Positions 46,447 to 57,019 of a stretch of 64,000 nt of DNA are shown here, one piece after another. Origin of the DNA: Capillimicrobium sp035565675 (GTDB taxonomy: Bacteria > Actinomycetota > Thermoleophilia > Solirubrobacterales > Solirubrobacteraceae); contig DATMSA010000105.1 of NCBI GenBank assembly GCA_035565675.1, positions 28,506-92,505 on the forward strand, in the 5' to 3' direction. Position 1 is the stretch's first letter. Each line of letters starts with the position of its first letter. The translations under genes were made by a program, and so were the position numbers. The notes beneath the pieces were generated by a model. It searched no databases. It had not been told where the DNA came from and worked only from the letters and a program-made list of their open reading frames with translations.

Positions 46447-47872
46447 CGGTCGCGCCCGCCTCGAGTTCCTGCGACGACCACGGCGCCGGCAGCCGCTCCC
46501 GGCGCGCCGTCGAGGAGCCGTCGTCGGGGTCGATCTGCACGAGGTCGGCGGCGAGCGCGCGGAACGGGTCGCGCTGAACCGTCACCACGGCGAGGCCGAT
46601 GTCCTGGGCCTGGTGCAGGTTGCCGGTGCCGCCGGCGCCGATCGTGCCGCCGTTGACCAGCACCACCGAGCCCTTGGCCATCACCGCCTGCTCGTGGGTG
46701 TGGCCGGTGGCGACCAACAGCGGCTGCTCGGGGTGGCGCGCCCGCCAGGCCGCCAGCGCCGGGGCGGCGATCTGCGGCTCGTGGACGAGCACGACGTCGA
46801 CCTTGCCGGCCAGGCCCAGCAGCCAGCGCTGGAAGCGCGCCTGCTGGCCCACGTGCCAGCGCCCGCCGCGGTCGCGGTAGCTGTCGGCGGCGCGGCGCAG
46901 GTTCGGGCTCGTGTAGCCGGCCATCCGCAGGCCGGCGATCCGGTTGACGACCGGGCCGAGGGACCCGTCGGGCATCAGCCGCCCGTTGGCGGTCAGCACG
47001 ATCGCGCCGCGGCGGGCGAGCGCGAGCATCTGCGCGTCGGAGTCGTGGTTGCCGCCGACGAACACGAACGGGTTGCCGGTGCGGGTGACCTGGCGCAGCA
47101 CGGCGACCTCGACCGGGGTGCCCGAGTCGCTGAGGTCGCCGACGAACAGGACGGGGGCGCCGTCGGCGGCGCGCCGCAGCGCCTCGATCGCCAGGACGTT
47201 GTTGTGCAGGTCGGAGGCGACGACGAGCCGGGGCAGGCCGCGCAGCGACTCGCGCTCGCCGGGCGCGACGAGGCGGGCCAGGCCGACGAGCTGCTCGTCG
47301 ACGACCTCGCCGAGGTTGGCCGACGAGCGCGTCGCCTTCTGCACCGCGCGCAGCGCGACCGGGATGTCGGAGCCCTGCGCGTAGTACTCGGGGTCGTCGA
47401 GCTCGCCGCGGGGCGCCAGCAGGAACGCGACCGCGCCGACCCAGGCGACCGCCGGCACGAGGCCGTAGAGGACGTGGCGCGGCGGACTTCGCAGGACGAG
47501 CACCATCAGCGCGCCGCCCAGCAGCGCCGCGCCCGCCACGACCGCGGCCAGCGACGTCAGGTAGGAGGCGATCGCGTCGCGTGCCTCCGCGCGCACGCGG
47601 TCGACGGCGGCCCGGTCGCCGGTGGCCAGCGACGTGGCCGACTGGCGGTCGATCGCGCGCACCTCGGCCCGCAGCCGCGCCGGGAGCCGCACGCCCGGGA
47701 AGCGCACGCCCCAGTCGACGACCGGGACGTACACGTCCAGCGCGCCGCGGTGGAACGGCGACACCGACAGCTCCACGCGACCGGCGGAGACCTCCCGCTC
47801 GCTGGAGAAGATCCACAGCGCTCCCAGGCCGGCGAGCAGGCCGGCCGCGATGACGGCGGCGACACGCAGCAC
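46415..47872 (-). CDS. Membrane metallophosphoesterase
   Basis: A 485-residue protein with an N-terminal membrane helix (about 3-25), an external loop, two more helices (about 105-130 and 137-158) and a calcineurin-type phosphoesterase domain from about residue 230. Metal ligands lie in S-D-L-H-N-N, G-D-L-S-D-S-G, G-G-N-H-D-S, H-E-P-Q and G-H-T-H-E-Q. The substrate is unknown. The GTG at 47872 is chosen because GGAAGGG precedes it and the first helix follows at once. The tail is Ala/Thr/Ser rich. Confidence 0.8.
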   Translation of the reverse strand: MLRVAAVIAAGLLAGLGALWIFSSEREVSAGRVELSVSPFHRGALDVYVPVVDWGVRFPGVRLPARLRAEVRAIDRQSATSLATGDRAAVDRVRAEARDAIASYLTSLAAVVAGAALLGGALMVLVLRSPPRHVLYGLVPAVAWVGAVAFLLAPRGELDDPEYYAQGSDIPVALRAVQKATRSSANLGEVVDEQLVGLARLVAPGERESLRGLPRLVVASDLHNNVLAIEALRRAADGAPVLFVGDLSDSGTPVEVAVLRQVTRTGNPFVFVGGNHDSDAQMLALARRGAIVLTANGRLMPDGSLGPVVNRIAGLRMAGYTSPNLRRAADSYRDRGGRWHVGQQARFQRWLLGLAGKVDVVLVHEPQIAAPALAAWRARHPEQPLLVATGHTHEQAVMAKGSVVLVNGGTIGAGGTGNLHQAQDIGLAVVTVQRDPFRALAADLVQIDPDDGSSTARRERLPAPWSSQELEAGATATTSRPARRE

Positions 47873-47903
47873 GTCCCTTCCAAGGTAGGCCCCGTCTCCT
47901 GCG

Positions 47904-47952
47904 GACGTGTGGCACATGGCAGCCGCTATCCGGACGCCAGGTGCCACACGTC
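47904..47952. repeat. Dispersed 49-bp hairpin repeat, copy 1
   Basis: Arms GACGTGTGGCACATGGC and GCCAGGTGCCACACGTC are inverted copies with one mismatch around a 15-base loop. Its reverse complement matches the element at 59622-59670 at 46 of 49 bases. It lies between the divergent phosphoesterase and DsbA-like genes and could affect both promoters or leaders. Confidence 0.8.
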
Positions 47953-47993
47953 GGTCTGCAACGGTCGGGCGCACCGGCCATCATGCCCGCGAC

Positions 47994-48467
47994 ATGCCCG
48001 GCGAGCTGCGACCCGACGACCACGTCCGCGGGCCCGAGGACGGCGAGCTGATCGTCGTCTACGCGGACTTCACGTGCCCGTTCTGCGCGGTCGCGCACGT
48101 CCGCCTCACCGAGCGCGAGCCGCCGGTGCGCCGCGTCTTCCGCCACCTCGCGCTGAAGGCGCGCCAGCCGCGCGCGGTCGCGGTCGCCCGCGCCGCCGAG
48201 GCCGCGGCGCGGCAGGGGGCGTTCTGGGCGTTTCACGACGCCGTGTACGCCGACCAGGGCCACGTCGACGACCCGCACCTGTGGGCGCTGGCGCAGCGGC
48301 TGGGGCTCGACGTCGACCGCTTCGAGGACGACCGTCGCAGCGACGCCGTCGCCGAGCGCGTCGAGCGCCAGACCCGCGAGGCCGTGCTGGCGGGCGCGAC
48401 CACCACCCCGGCGTTCTTCCGCTCGGGATCGCCCGACCCGGCGCTGTACCATGAGCTGGTCCGGTAA
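47994..48467 (+). CDS. Cytoplasmic DsbA-like / thioredoxin-fold protein
   Basis: A 157-residue thioredoxin-fold protein. The redox motif is C28-P-F-C31 after V-V-Y-A-D-F-T, and the cis-proline region is G-A-T-T-T-P-A-F-F. There is no signal peptide or membrane helix, so it is cytoplasmic, like FrnE/DsbA-like proteins and unlike exported DsbA. The ATG at 47994 is used; an earlier in-frame ATG falls in the repeat. pnp follows after 55 bases. Confidence 0.82.
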   Translation: MPGELRPDDHVRGPEDGELIVVYADFTCPFCAVAHVRLTEREPPVRRVFRHLALKARQPRAVAVARAAEAAARQGAFWAFHDAVYADQGHVDDPHLWALAQRLGLDVDRFEDDRRSDAVAERVERQTREAVLAGATTTPAFFRSGSPDPALYHELVR

Positions 48468-48486
48468 GAGAGAAGACGCACGCATC

Positions 48487-48507
48487 GGCCCGCAACGAAG
48501 GCGGGCC
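48487..48507 (+). promoter_or_regulatory. Hairpin in the pnp leader
   Basis: GGCCCGC-AACGAAG-GCGGGCC is a perfect 7-base stem, 15 bases before the pnp ATG and close to the ribosome site (AGAGAGG). In enterobacteria pnp is autoregulated through a 5' hairpin cut by RNase III; a similar role here is only suggested by position. Confidence 0.5.
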
Positions 48508-48522
48508 AGAGAGGTTGAACAT

Positions 48523-50792
<2,270 letters not shown>

Positions 50793-50796
<4 letters not shown>

Positions 50797-52070
50797 GCGC
50801 CGTCCGCACCACCACGCTGGACTCGGGCGTCCGGGTCGTCACGGAGGGGATCCCCTCCGTGCGGTCCGCGGCGCTCGGGTTCTTCATCGGCACCGGGTCC
50901 GGCCTCGAGCACGACGACGAGGCCGGCCTGTCGCACCTGCTGGAGCACATGCTGTTCCGGGGGACCGACCGGCTCGCCTCCCACGAGATCGACGAGCTGT
51001 TCGACGGCATGGGCGCCGAGCTGAACGCCGGCACCGGCAAGGAGTCGACGTCGGTCTACTCGCGCGTGCTGGACGTGCACCTCGAGGAGGCCTTCTCCGT
51101 GATGGCCGACATGGTGTGGCGCCCGGCGCTGCGCGACCTCGAGACCGAGCGCGAGGTCGTGCTCGAGGAGATCGCCATGTACGAGGACGACCCGCAGGAC
51201 AAGGTGTTCGACGTCCTCGGCGAGGCCGTGTTCGGCGACCACCCGCTCGGCCGCGCGATCATCGGCCGCGCGCCGGTCATCTCGTCGGTCGACCGTGACG
51301 GCCTGGCCGCCTTCCACCGCCGCCACTACCGCCCGCCGCAGGTCGTCGTCGCGGCCGCCGGCTCGATCGACCACGACCGGATCGTCGAGCTCGTCGCCGC
51401 GAGCGAGGGCCGCGTGAACGGCGACGGCGCGCCCGCGACGGTCGACCCGGTCCCGCGCCCGCGCCCGCAGGTGCGCTTCGTGCGCAAGGACACCGAGCAG
51501 GTGCACGCGTGCCTGGGCGGGCGCGGCATCCCGCGCGACGACGAGCGCCGCTTCGCGCTGCGCGTCCTCGACACGATCCTCGGCGGCACGTCGTCGTCGC
51601 GGCTGTTCCAGGAGGTGCGCGAGAAGCGCGGCCTCGCCTACGCCGTCTACTCGTTCACGTCGCTGTACGCGGCGACCGGCCAGGTCGGCCTGTACGTCGG
51701 CACGCGCGGCGAGAACCTCGGGCCCGCGCTCGAGGTCGTCGCCGCCGAGCTCGAGCGCTGCGCCGAGGACCCGGCCAGCGAGGCGGAGCTGCAGCGGGCC
51801 AAGGAGAACGCCAAGGGCCGCTACGTGCTGTCGCTGGAGTCGACGGCGTCGCGGATGAACCGCCTGGGCTCGGCCACGCTGGCGGGCCTGCCGATCCTCA
51901 CCGACGACGAGGTGCTCGAGCGCATCGACGCGGTGACGATGGACGACGTCCGCGAGCTGGCCGCCGAGCTGTACGCGCCGGGGAGCCTGTCGGCCGCCGG
52001 CATCGGCCCCGACGAGGACGCGTTCCGCGCGGCGCTGGAGCCGCTGGGCCTGGAGGCCGCGGCGGCATGA
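50793..52070 (+). CDS. M16-family zinc peptidase, apparent CTG start
   Basis: A 425-residue M16 peptidase (insulinase/mitochondrial-processing type). The inverted zinc motif is H-L-L-E-H, with the downstream glutamate in E-R-E-V-V-L-E-E-I-A-M-Y-E-D-D-P. The second half has R-E-K-R-G-L-A-Y. This gene is commonly found after pnp. CTG at 50793 overlaps the pnp stop (CTGA) and gives L/M-S-A-V-R-T-T-T-L-D-S-G-V-R-V; no ordinary start is in frame nearby. It overlaps dapB by four bases. Confidence 0.9.
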
Positions 52071-52726
52071 TCCGCGTCGGCGTGGCCGGCGCCGCCGGGC
52101 GCATGGGACAGACCGTGTGCGCCGCGGTCGAGGGCGCCGACGACATGGTGCTGGCCGGCCGCGCCGATCCGGCGCTCGACACCGCGCTGGCCGACATCCT
52201 CGGCGACGTCGACGTCGTCGTGGACTTCACGGTCCCCGACCAGGCGACCGCGAACGCGCTGGCCTGCGTCGAGGCGGGCGTCCACGTCGTCATCGGGACG
52301 TCCTCGTTCGACCTGGAGCCGCTGCGCCGACTCGGTCCCCATCCACCCGCCAACGTCTTCTTCGCCCCGAACTTCGCGATCGGCGCCGTGCTGATGATGC
52401 GCTTCGCCGCCGAGGCGTCGCGGCACATGGCCAAGGCCGAGATCGTCGAGCTGCACCACGACGGCAAGCTCGACGCGCCCAGCGGCACCGCCGCGCGCAC
52501 CGCCGAGCTGATGGAGGGCGACGTGCCGATCCACTCGGTGCGCCTGCCGGGCCTGATGGCGCACCAGGAGGTCATTCTCGGCGACCTCGGCCAGACGCTG
52601 ACGATCCGCCACGACTCGATCAGCCGCGAGTCGTTCATGCCCGGCGTGCTCCTGGCGATCCGCCGCGTCGGCTCGCTCACGGAGTCCCCGGTCGTGGGGC
52701 TGGAGCACCTGCTCTTCGACGCGTGA
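52067..52726 (+). CDS. dapB: 4-hydroxy-tetrahydrodipicolinate reductase
   Basis: A 219-residue DapB, the second step of the lysine/diaminopimelate branch. The Rossmann motif is V-A-G-A-A-G-R-M-G. The catalytic region is E-L-H-H-D-G-K-L-D-A-P-S-G-T-A. It is about 50 residues shorter than E. coli DapB, with loops trimmed in the N-terminal half, a pattern common in actinobacteria. The partner dapA is 5 kb away. It has four-base overlaps on both sides. Confidence 0.94.
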   Translation: MIRVGVAGAAGRMGQTVCAAVEGADDMVLAGRADPALDTALADILGDVDVVVDFTVPDQATANALACVEAGVHVVIGTSSFDLEPLRRLGPHPPANVFFAPNFAIGAVLMMRFAAEASRHMAKAEIVELHHDGKLDAPSGTAARTAELMEGDVPIHSVRLPGLMAHQEVILGDLGQTLTIRHDSISRESFMPGVLLAIRRVGSLTESPVVGLEHLLFDA

Positions 52727-53043
52727 GCGGGCCGCCCGGCGTCACGATCGCCGTCACCGACCACGCGGCCGATCGCTACCGCCAGCGCGTGCGCGGGACG
52801 CTGGACCCCAAGGCCGACGTCGTCGCCCGCGTCGGGCGCGCCTGGGCGGCCGGGGCGGTGGAGGCCGGCGAGCGCGGTGCGCTGCGGGTGACCGACCTCG
52901 ACGACCGCGGGCTCGTGTTCGTGTGCCGCCACGACGCGCGCGGCGGCGAGCTCGTCGTCATCACGCTGTGGGAGGAGGGCGACGCGGCGCGGGTGCCGCG
53001 GCGCTTCACCGACGCGCTGGAGCGGCGCCCGCCGCGCCGGTAG
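52723..53043 (+). CDS. Small hypothetical protein
   Basis: A 106-residue protein of unknown function. It begins with I-A-V-T-D-H-A-A-D-R-Y-R-Q-R-V, a pattern seen in small RelE/DUF4258-like proteins, then two predicted strands with G-L-V-F-V-C-R and V-V-I-T-L-W. That similarity is weak and there is no antitoxin partner, so no toxin role is claimed. The GTG overlaps the dapB stop, and it is probably expressed with it. Confidence 0.7.
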   Translation: MSGPPGVTIAVTDHAADRYRQRVRGTLDPKADVVARVGRAWAAGAVEAGERGALRVTDLDDRGLVFVCRHDARGGELVVITLWEEGDAARVPRRFTDALERRPPRR

Positions 53044-53046
53044 CCT
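53041..53046 (+). promoter_or_regulatory. -10 box for the 13-residue-repeat gene
   Basis: TAGCCT ends 8 bases before the ATG at 53055; its TAG is also the stop of the preceding gene. There is no ribosome site, so the message is probably leaderless. Confidence 0.5.
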
Positions 53047-53054
53047 GCCGGGAC

Positions 53055-53768
53055 ATGGCGTCACTCCCAGGGATCGGGCTGGCGCGGGCGTTCGCACGGC
53101 CGGTCGCGCAGACCGCCCGGGGCGCGGCGACCGTCGCCGTCGACACCGCGCAGGCGGTCACGCTGGCCGCGCTGGATCGCGCGCTCGCGTCGGCGTTCGC
53201 GCTCGAGGTCGTCGACCGCGTGATCGCCAGCCCGCTGGTGGAGCGGACCGCCCAGCGGGTGCTCACCGGTCCGGAGGTCGACCGCATCGTGCAGCTCACG
53301 CTGGAGAGCGAGCGCCTCGACGCGGTCATCGCCACCGCGCTGGACAGCCCGGCGGCCGACCGGCTGCTCCAGCACGCGCTGGAGTCGCCCGCGGTCGACC
53401 GGCTGGTGTCCGAGGCGCTGGAGTCGCCGGGGGCGCGGCGGCTCGTCGCCGGCGCGCTCGACGCGCCGGGGACGCGGCAGCTCGTGGACCAGACGCTCGA
53501 CAGCCGGCTGGTCGACGAGACGATGACGCGCCTGATCGAGGAGATCACCGCCCGCCTCGTCGCCAGCCGCGGCATGTGGGAGCTCGTCGACGAGGTCGCC
53601 GCCAGCCCGGCGATCACCGAGGCGATGACCCAGCACGGGATCGGGTTCGCCGACCAGGTCGCCGACGAGGTCCGCGACCGCACGCGCAGCGCCGACGCCT
53701 GGATGGAGGCGGTCGCGCGCCGGGTCCTGCGCCGCCGCGCCGCGCAGGCGGCGCCGCCGGAGGCCTGA
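53055..53768 (+). CDS. Hypothetical protein made of 13-residue repeats
   Basis: A 237-residue protein I do not recognise. Residues 62-165 are eight consecutive 13-residue units close to V-D-R-L-V-x-x-A-L-E-S-P-G, without gaps. Partial units occur before (53-61) and after (176-190). The pattern predicts short amphipathic helices stacked as a solenoid, with Asp-Arg at one turn and Ser-Pro at the next. There is no signal or clear membrane segment. The stop overlaps the start of an RDD membrane-protein gene, so the two probably work together. Confidence 0.8.
   Translation: MASLPGIGLARAFARPVAQTARGAATVAVDTAQAVTLAALDRALASAFALEVVDRVIASPLVERTAQRVLTGPEVDRIVQLTLESERLDAVIATALDSPAADRLLQHALESPAVDRLVSEALESPGARRLVAGALDAPGTRQLVDQTLDSRLVDETMTRLIEEITARLVASRGMWELVDEVAASPAITEAMTQHGIGFADQVADEVRDRTRSADAWMEAVARRVLRRRAAQAAPPEA
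53238..53549 (+). repeat. Eight tandem 39-base coding repeats
   Basis: Codes for the eight 13-residue units at residues 62-165 of the hypothetical protein. The DNA copies have diverged while the Asp-Arg, Leu and Ser-Pro positions are kept, suggesting old duplication under protein-level selection. Confidence 0.8.
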
Positions 53769-54367
53769 TGAGCGACTTCGTCCCGCCGGTCGAGCCGCCG
53801 CCGTCGTCGGCGCCGGCGCCACCGCCGCCCGTGGCGCGGGCCGCCGCGACCGCGCATCCGCGCCTGGCCGCCGAGGCGCGCACCGCGAGCGCGTCGCCCT
53901 ACGCGGGCCTGGCCACGCGCGTGCTGGCGTTCGCCGCCGACGCGATCGTCGTCAACGTCGTCGGCTGGCTCGTCGCGGGGATCGTCTCGCTGGGCCTGTC
54001 GCTGCTCGACATCCCCGCCGGGGTGGAGGACACGATCCTGGCGATCGGCTCGCTGTGCGGGCTGGTGTGGAGCGGCGCGTACTTCGTCTTCTTCTGGTCG
54101 ACGACCGGCCAGACGCCCGGCAACCGGCTGATGCGCATCCGCGTGCTCGACGCGCGCACGAACGCGCCGCCGCGGGCGCGCCGGGCGCTGCTGCGGCTCA
54201 TCGTCCTGCCGCTGTCGGCGATCCCGCTGTGCGCGGGCTTCCTGCTGATCCTGGTCGACAAGCGCCGCCGCGCGCTGCACGACCGCATCGCGCGCACGGT
54301 CGTCGCCGACGTCGCCGGCGAGCCCGAGCCGGTGCGCTCCGACGCGCGCCCGCGCCGCCATCGCTGA
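53768..54367 (+). CDS. RDD family membrane protein
   Basis: A 199-residue membrane protein. There is a Pro/Ala-rich cytoplasmic N-terminus of about 45 residues, then an RDD domain with three helices (about 55-85, 92-115, 150-175). The R-V-L-A-F-A-A-D-A start and T-G-Q-T-P-G-N-R-L-M-R-I-R-V middle identify the family. Some RDD proteins act in ion or compatible-solute transport, but most are uncharacterised. It is coupled to the preceding repeat protein. Confidence 0.86.
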   Translation: MSDFVPPVEPPPSSAPAPPPPVARAAATAHPRLAAEARTASASPYAGLATRVLAFAADAIVVNVVGWLVAGIVSLGLSLLDIPAGVEDTILAIGSLCGLVWSGAYFVFFWSTTGQTPGNRLMRIRVLDARTNAPPRARRALLRLIVLPLSAIPLCAGFLLILVDKRRRALHDRIARTVVADVAGEPEPVRSDARPRRHR

Positions 54368-54446
54368 GCGGGGACGTGCCACGTCGTCTCCGGCGCCGCG
54401 GGGGAGGCGTACAGTCGCGGGTGCAGGCATCTCCGAGGAGGCTTCG

Positions 54447-54854
54447 ATGCCGATGACGACCCATCTGCTCGTCGTCGCGAGCCGCACCGCCGCAGCCGAC
54501 GAGCTCGTCTCCTACCTGTCGCGGCGTGCCGCGACGTCGCCGGTGCGGGCGACGCTCCTCGTCCCCGTCGGGGTGGGCGGCCGCGACGCGGCGCGCGCCC
54601 GCCTGGAGCGCGGGCTGGAGGCGCTGCGCGGCAACGGGATCGAGGCCGGCGGCGTGGTCGCCGGCGACGGCGACCCGCTGCACGCGGTCCTCGACGTCTA
54701 CGACCCGCGCCGCCACGACGAGATCGTGGTCGTCACGCTGCCCGAGCACCTGTCGCGGTGGCTGGGGTGCGACCTGCCGCAGCGGATCGCCCGGGTCACC
54801 GGCGCGCTCGTGCGCCATGTCGAGACGGTCCGGGCGCCGGTCGCGCTGCGCTAA
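54447..54854 (+). CDS. Small alpha/beta protein, universal-stress-protein-like
   Basis: A 135-residue protein with an alternating strand/helix pattern: H-L-L-V-V-A-S at the start, A-T-L-L-V-P-V in the second strand, and D-E-I-V-V-V-T-L-P-E-H before the last helices. This fits the UspA fold without its ATP-binding G-x2-G-x9-G(S/T), so the assignment is loose. GAGGAGG lies 5 bases before the ATG, and a TACAGT box at 54410-54415 may be the promoter. It overlaps the end of recD2 by four bases. Confidence 0.65.
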   Translation: MPMTTHLLVVASRTAAADELVSYLSRRAATSPVRATLLVPVGVGGRDAARARLERGLEALRGNGIEAGGVVAGDGDPLHAVLDVYDPRRHDEIVVVTLPEHLSRWLGCDLPQRIARVTGALVRHVETVRAPVALR

Positions 54855-56956
54855 CCGCGGACCATCTCCGCCAGGCGGGTGTGCCGCCGCCGCGCGTCGA
54901 CGCGGCGCAGCGCAAGGTCCAGCGCGGCCGGCTCCCCGACGAACACGCACATGCGCTCGGCCCGGGTGAGCGCCGTGTAGACGAGGTTGCGCGTGAGCAT
55001 GATCCGGTGGCCGGTGAACAGCGGCACGACGACGGCCGGCGCCGAGCTGCCCTGCGCCTTGTGCACGGACATCGCGTGGGCCAGGCGCAGCGTGTCGAGC
55101 GCCGTCGCCGGCAGGCGCAGCGTGCGCGCGTCGTCGGTGGCGAGGATCGCCTCGGCCTCGTCGGGGTCGTAGGCGAGCAGCACGCCGACCTCGCCGTTCA
55201 TGAGCATCCGCTCGTGGTCGTTGCGGGTCTGCACGACGCGGTCGCCGACCCGCAGCGGCGTGCCCGGGATCGGCTCCCCGTCGGGGTTCAGCCGCGCCCG
55301 CAGCGCCTCGTTGAACGCGTCGATGCCGACCGGGCCCTTGTGCATCGGCGCCAGCACCTGCACGTCGGCGCGCGCGTCGACGTCGAGGTGGCGGGGGAGG
55401 CGCTCGGCGGCCAGCGACACGACCTCGTCGAAGATCGCCGCCGCCCCGGCCCGGCCGACGAAGTAGAAGTCGCGCACCGCGTCGTCGGGGAGGTCGCGCG
55501 ACGGCGGGCGGCCCTCGTTGATCGCGTGGGCGGCCCGGACGATCAGCGAGCGCGCGGCCTGGCGGAACACCTCGGTCAGCCGCGTGACCGGGACCGCCTC
55601 GGAGGCGAGCAGGTCGTCGAGCACCCGTCCCGGCCCGACCGGGGCGAGCTGGTCGGGGTCGCCGACGAGGACCACGTGCGTGCGGTCGCCGACCGCGCCG
55701 AACAGGGCGCCGGCCAGGCGCACGTCGAGCATCGACGCCTCGTCGACGATCAGCACGTCGCAGCCGGGGATCGGGTCGGCGGGGCCGTGGACGAAGCCCT
55801 CGCCCGGCTGCCAGCCCAGCAGCCGGTGGATGGTCGACGCCTCGGCGCCGGTCGCCTCGGCCATCCGCCGCGCCGCCTTGCCGGTGGGCGCGCACAGCAC
55901 CGCCCGCAGCCGGCGCTCGCGCAGCACGTCGACGAGCGTGCGCAGCGTCTGCGTCTTGCCGGTGCCCGGGCCGCCCGTGAGGATCGACAGGCGGCCGGCG
56001 AGCGCCCGCTCGACCGCATGCCACTGGGCGGCGGTGGGGACGAACGCGCCGCTCGTCGGCCGGGGCGGCAGCGGGCCGTCGTGGACGGGGCCGTCCTCCA
56101 GCAGCGCGCGGATGCGCCCGCCCAGGCGCGACTCGACACGGTGCAGGCGGGCGTCCGCGACCCGGTCCTCCTCGACGACGATCGCGCCCGACTGCTCGAG
56201 CGCCGCCAGCGCCGGGTCCGGGTCGGCGCCGAGCATGCGCCGGGCGCGCTCGCGCAGCTCGTCGCGCGGCAGGTGGCAGTGGCCGTCGCGCTCGGCCTCG
56301 CGCAGCACGTGGACGACCCCGGCGGCCAGCCGCCGCTCGTCGCCGGGCTCGACGCCGAGCGCCCGCGCGAGCGCGTCGGCGGTCGCGAAGCCGATCCCGT
56401 CCAGCTCCGCGAGACGGTACGGGTCGACGGTGAGGACGTCGACGGCGTCGGCGCCGAGCGCGCGGATCACCCGCCCGGCGACCGCGGCCGGCACGCCGTG
56501 AGCGTCGAGGAACATGCGCACGCCGCGCAGCGCCCGCGCCTCGCGCCAGGCCTCGACCGCCGGGCCGATGCGCACCGGCCCGATCCCGGGGACCTCGCGC
56601 AGGCGCGCGTGCGGGTCGGCGTCGACGACCTCCAGGACGCTGCTGCCGTGGCGCTGGAGCAGGTAGGCGGCGCCCCGGGGCCCGACGTGCTTGACGGCGC
56701 TGAGGACCGCCATCAGCGCCGCGTCGGAGGTCGGCTCGGCGATCCGCACGTCGGTGACCTGGAACTGGCGGCCGTGGCGGGGATGGTCGCGCCAGGCGCC
56801 GCGGACCTCCATCGCGTCGCCGGCGTGCACGTGCGCCAGCGGGCCGCAGACGACGACCGGGTCGCCGTCGTCGGTGATCGCGTCGAGCACCGCGAAGCCG
56901 CCGTCGTCGGTGGCGAAGCGCACCCGGGAGACCTCGACGGCGAGCTGCTCGGTCAC
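54851..56956 (-). CDS. recD2: RecD2-type SF1B DNA helicase
   Basis: A 701-residue helicase of the RecD2 (RecD-like without RecBC) family. The N-terminal OB-like part (1-80) is followed by helix-hairpin-helix segments (V-P-G-I-G-P, D-G-I-G-F-A-T-A-D). Walker A is L-T-G-G-P-G-T-G-K-T-Q-T near residue 300, Walker B is L-I-V-D-E-A-S-M, and the C-terminal motif V-H-K-A-Q-G-S closes the core. RecD2 unwinds 5' to 3' in repair. The GTG at 56956 follows TAGCGT by 7 bases, so the message is probably leaderless. Confidence 0.92.
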   Translation of the reverse strand: MTEQLAVEVSRVRFATDDGGFAVLDAITDDGDPVVVCGPLAHVHAGDAMEVRGAWRDHPRHGRQFQVTDVRIAEPTSDAALMAVLSAVKHVGPRGAAYLLQRHGSSVLEVVDADPHARLREVPGIGPVRIGPAVEAWREARALRGVRMFLDAHGVPAAVAGRVIRALGADAVDVLTVDPYRLAELDGIGFATADALARALGVEPGDERRLAAGVVHVLREAERDGHCHLPRDELRERARRMLGADPDPALAALEQSGAIVVEEDRVADARLHRVESRLGGRIRALLEDGPVHDGPLPPRPTSGAFVPTAAQWHAVERALAGRLSILTGGPGTGKTQTLRTLVDVLRERRLRAVLCAPTGKAARRMAEATGAEASTIHRLLGWQPGEGFVHGPADPIPGCDVLIVDEASMLDVRLAGALFGAVGDRTHVVLVGDPDQLAPVGPGRVLDDLLASEAVPVTRLTEVFRQAARSLIVRAAHAINEGRPPSRDLPDDAVRDFYFVGRAGAAAIFDEVVSLAAERLPRHLDVDARADVQVLAPMHKGPVGIDAFNEALRARLNPDGEPIPGTPLRVGDRVVQTRNDHERMLMNGEVGVLLAYDPDEAEAILATDDARTLRLPATALDTLRLAHAMSVHKAQGSSAPAVVVPLFTGHRIMLTRNLVYTALTRAERMCVFVGEPAALDLALRRVDARRRHTRLAEMVRG

Positions 56957-56963
56957 GTCCAGG

Positions 56964-57012
56964 ACGCTAGAGGGGCACCCGGCGCCCACGCGACCGCCGA
57001 CGCTGAGATACT
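56964..57012. promoter_or_regulatory. Divergent leaderless promoters of recD2 and dapA
   Basis: On the minus strand TAGCGT (56969-56964) ends 7 bases before the recD2 GTG. On the plus strand GATACT (57007-57012) ends 7 bases before the dapA GTG. The two start codons are only 63 bases apart, so the -35 regions must overlap. Confidence 0.6.
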
Positions 57013-57019
57013 GCACTCC

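Noticed and set aside
52723..53043. Possible RelE/DUF4258-like toxin
   Set aside because: Only a short D-H-A-x-x-R-Y-x-x-R-V pattern is similar, there is no antitoxin gene beside it, and it is coupled to the housekeeping gene dapB.
54368..54446. GACGTG-C-CACGTC palindrome as a third copy of the 49-bp repeat
   Set aside because: Only about ten bases resemble the repeat arms and the loop sequence is absent, so it is treated as an unrelated short palindrome.
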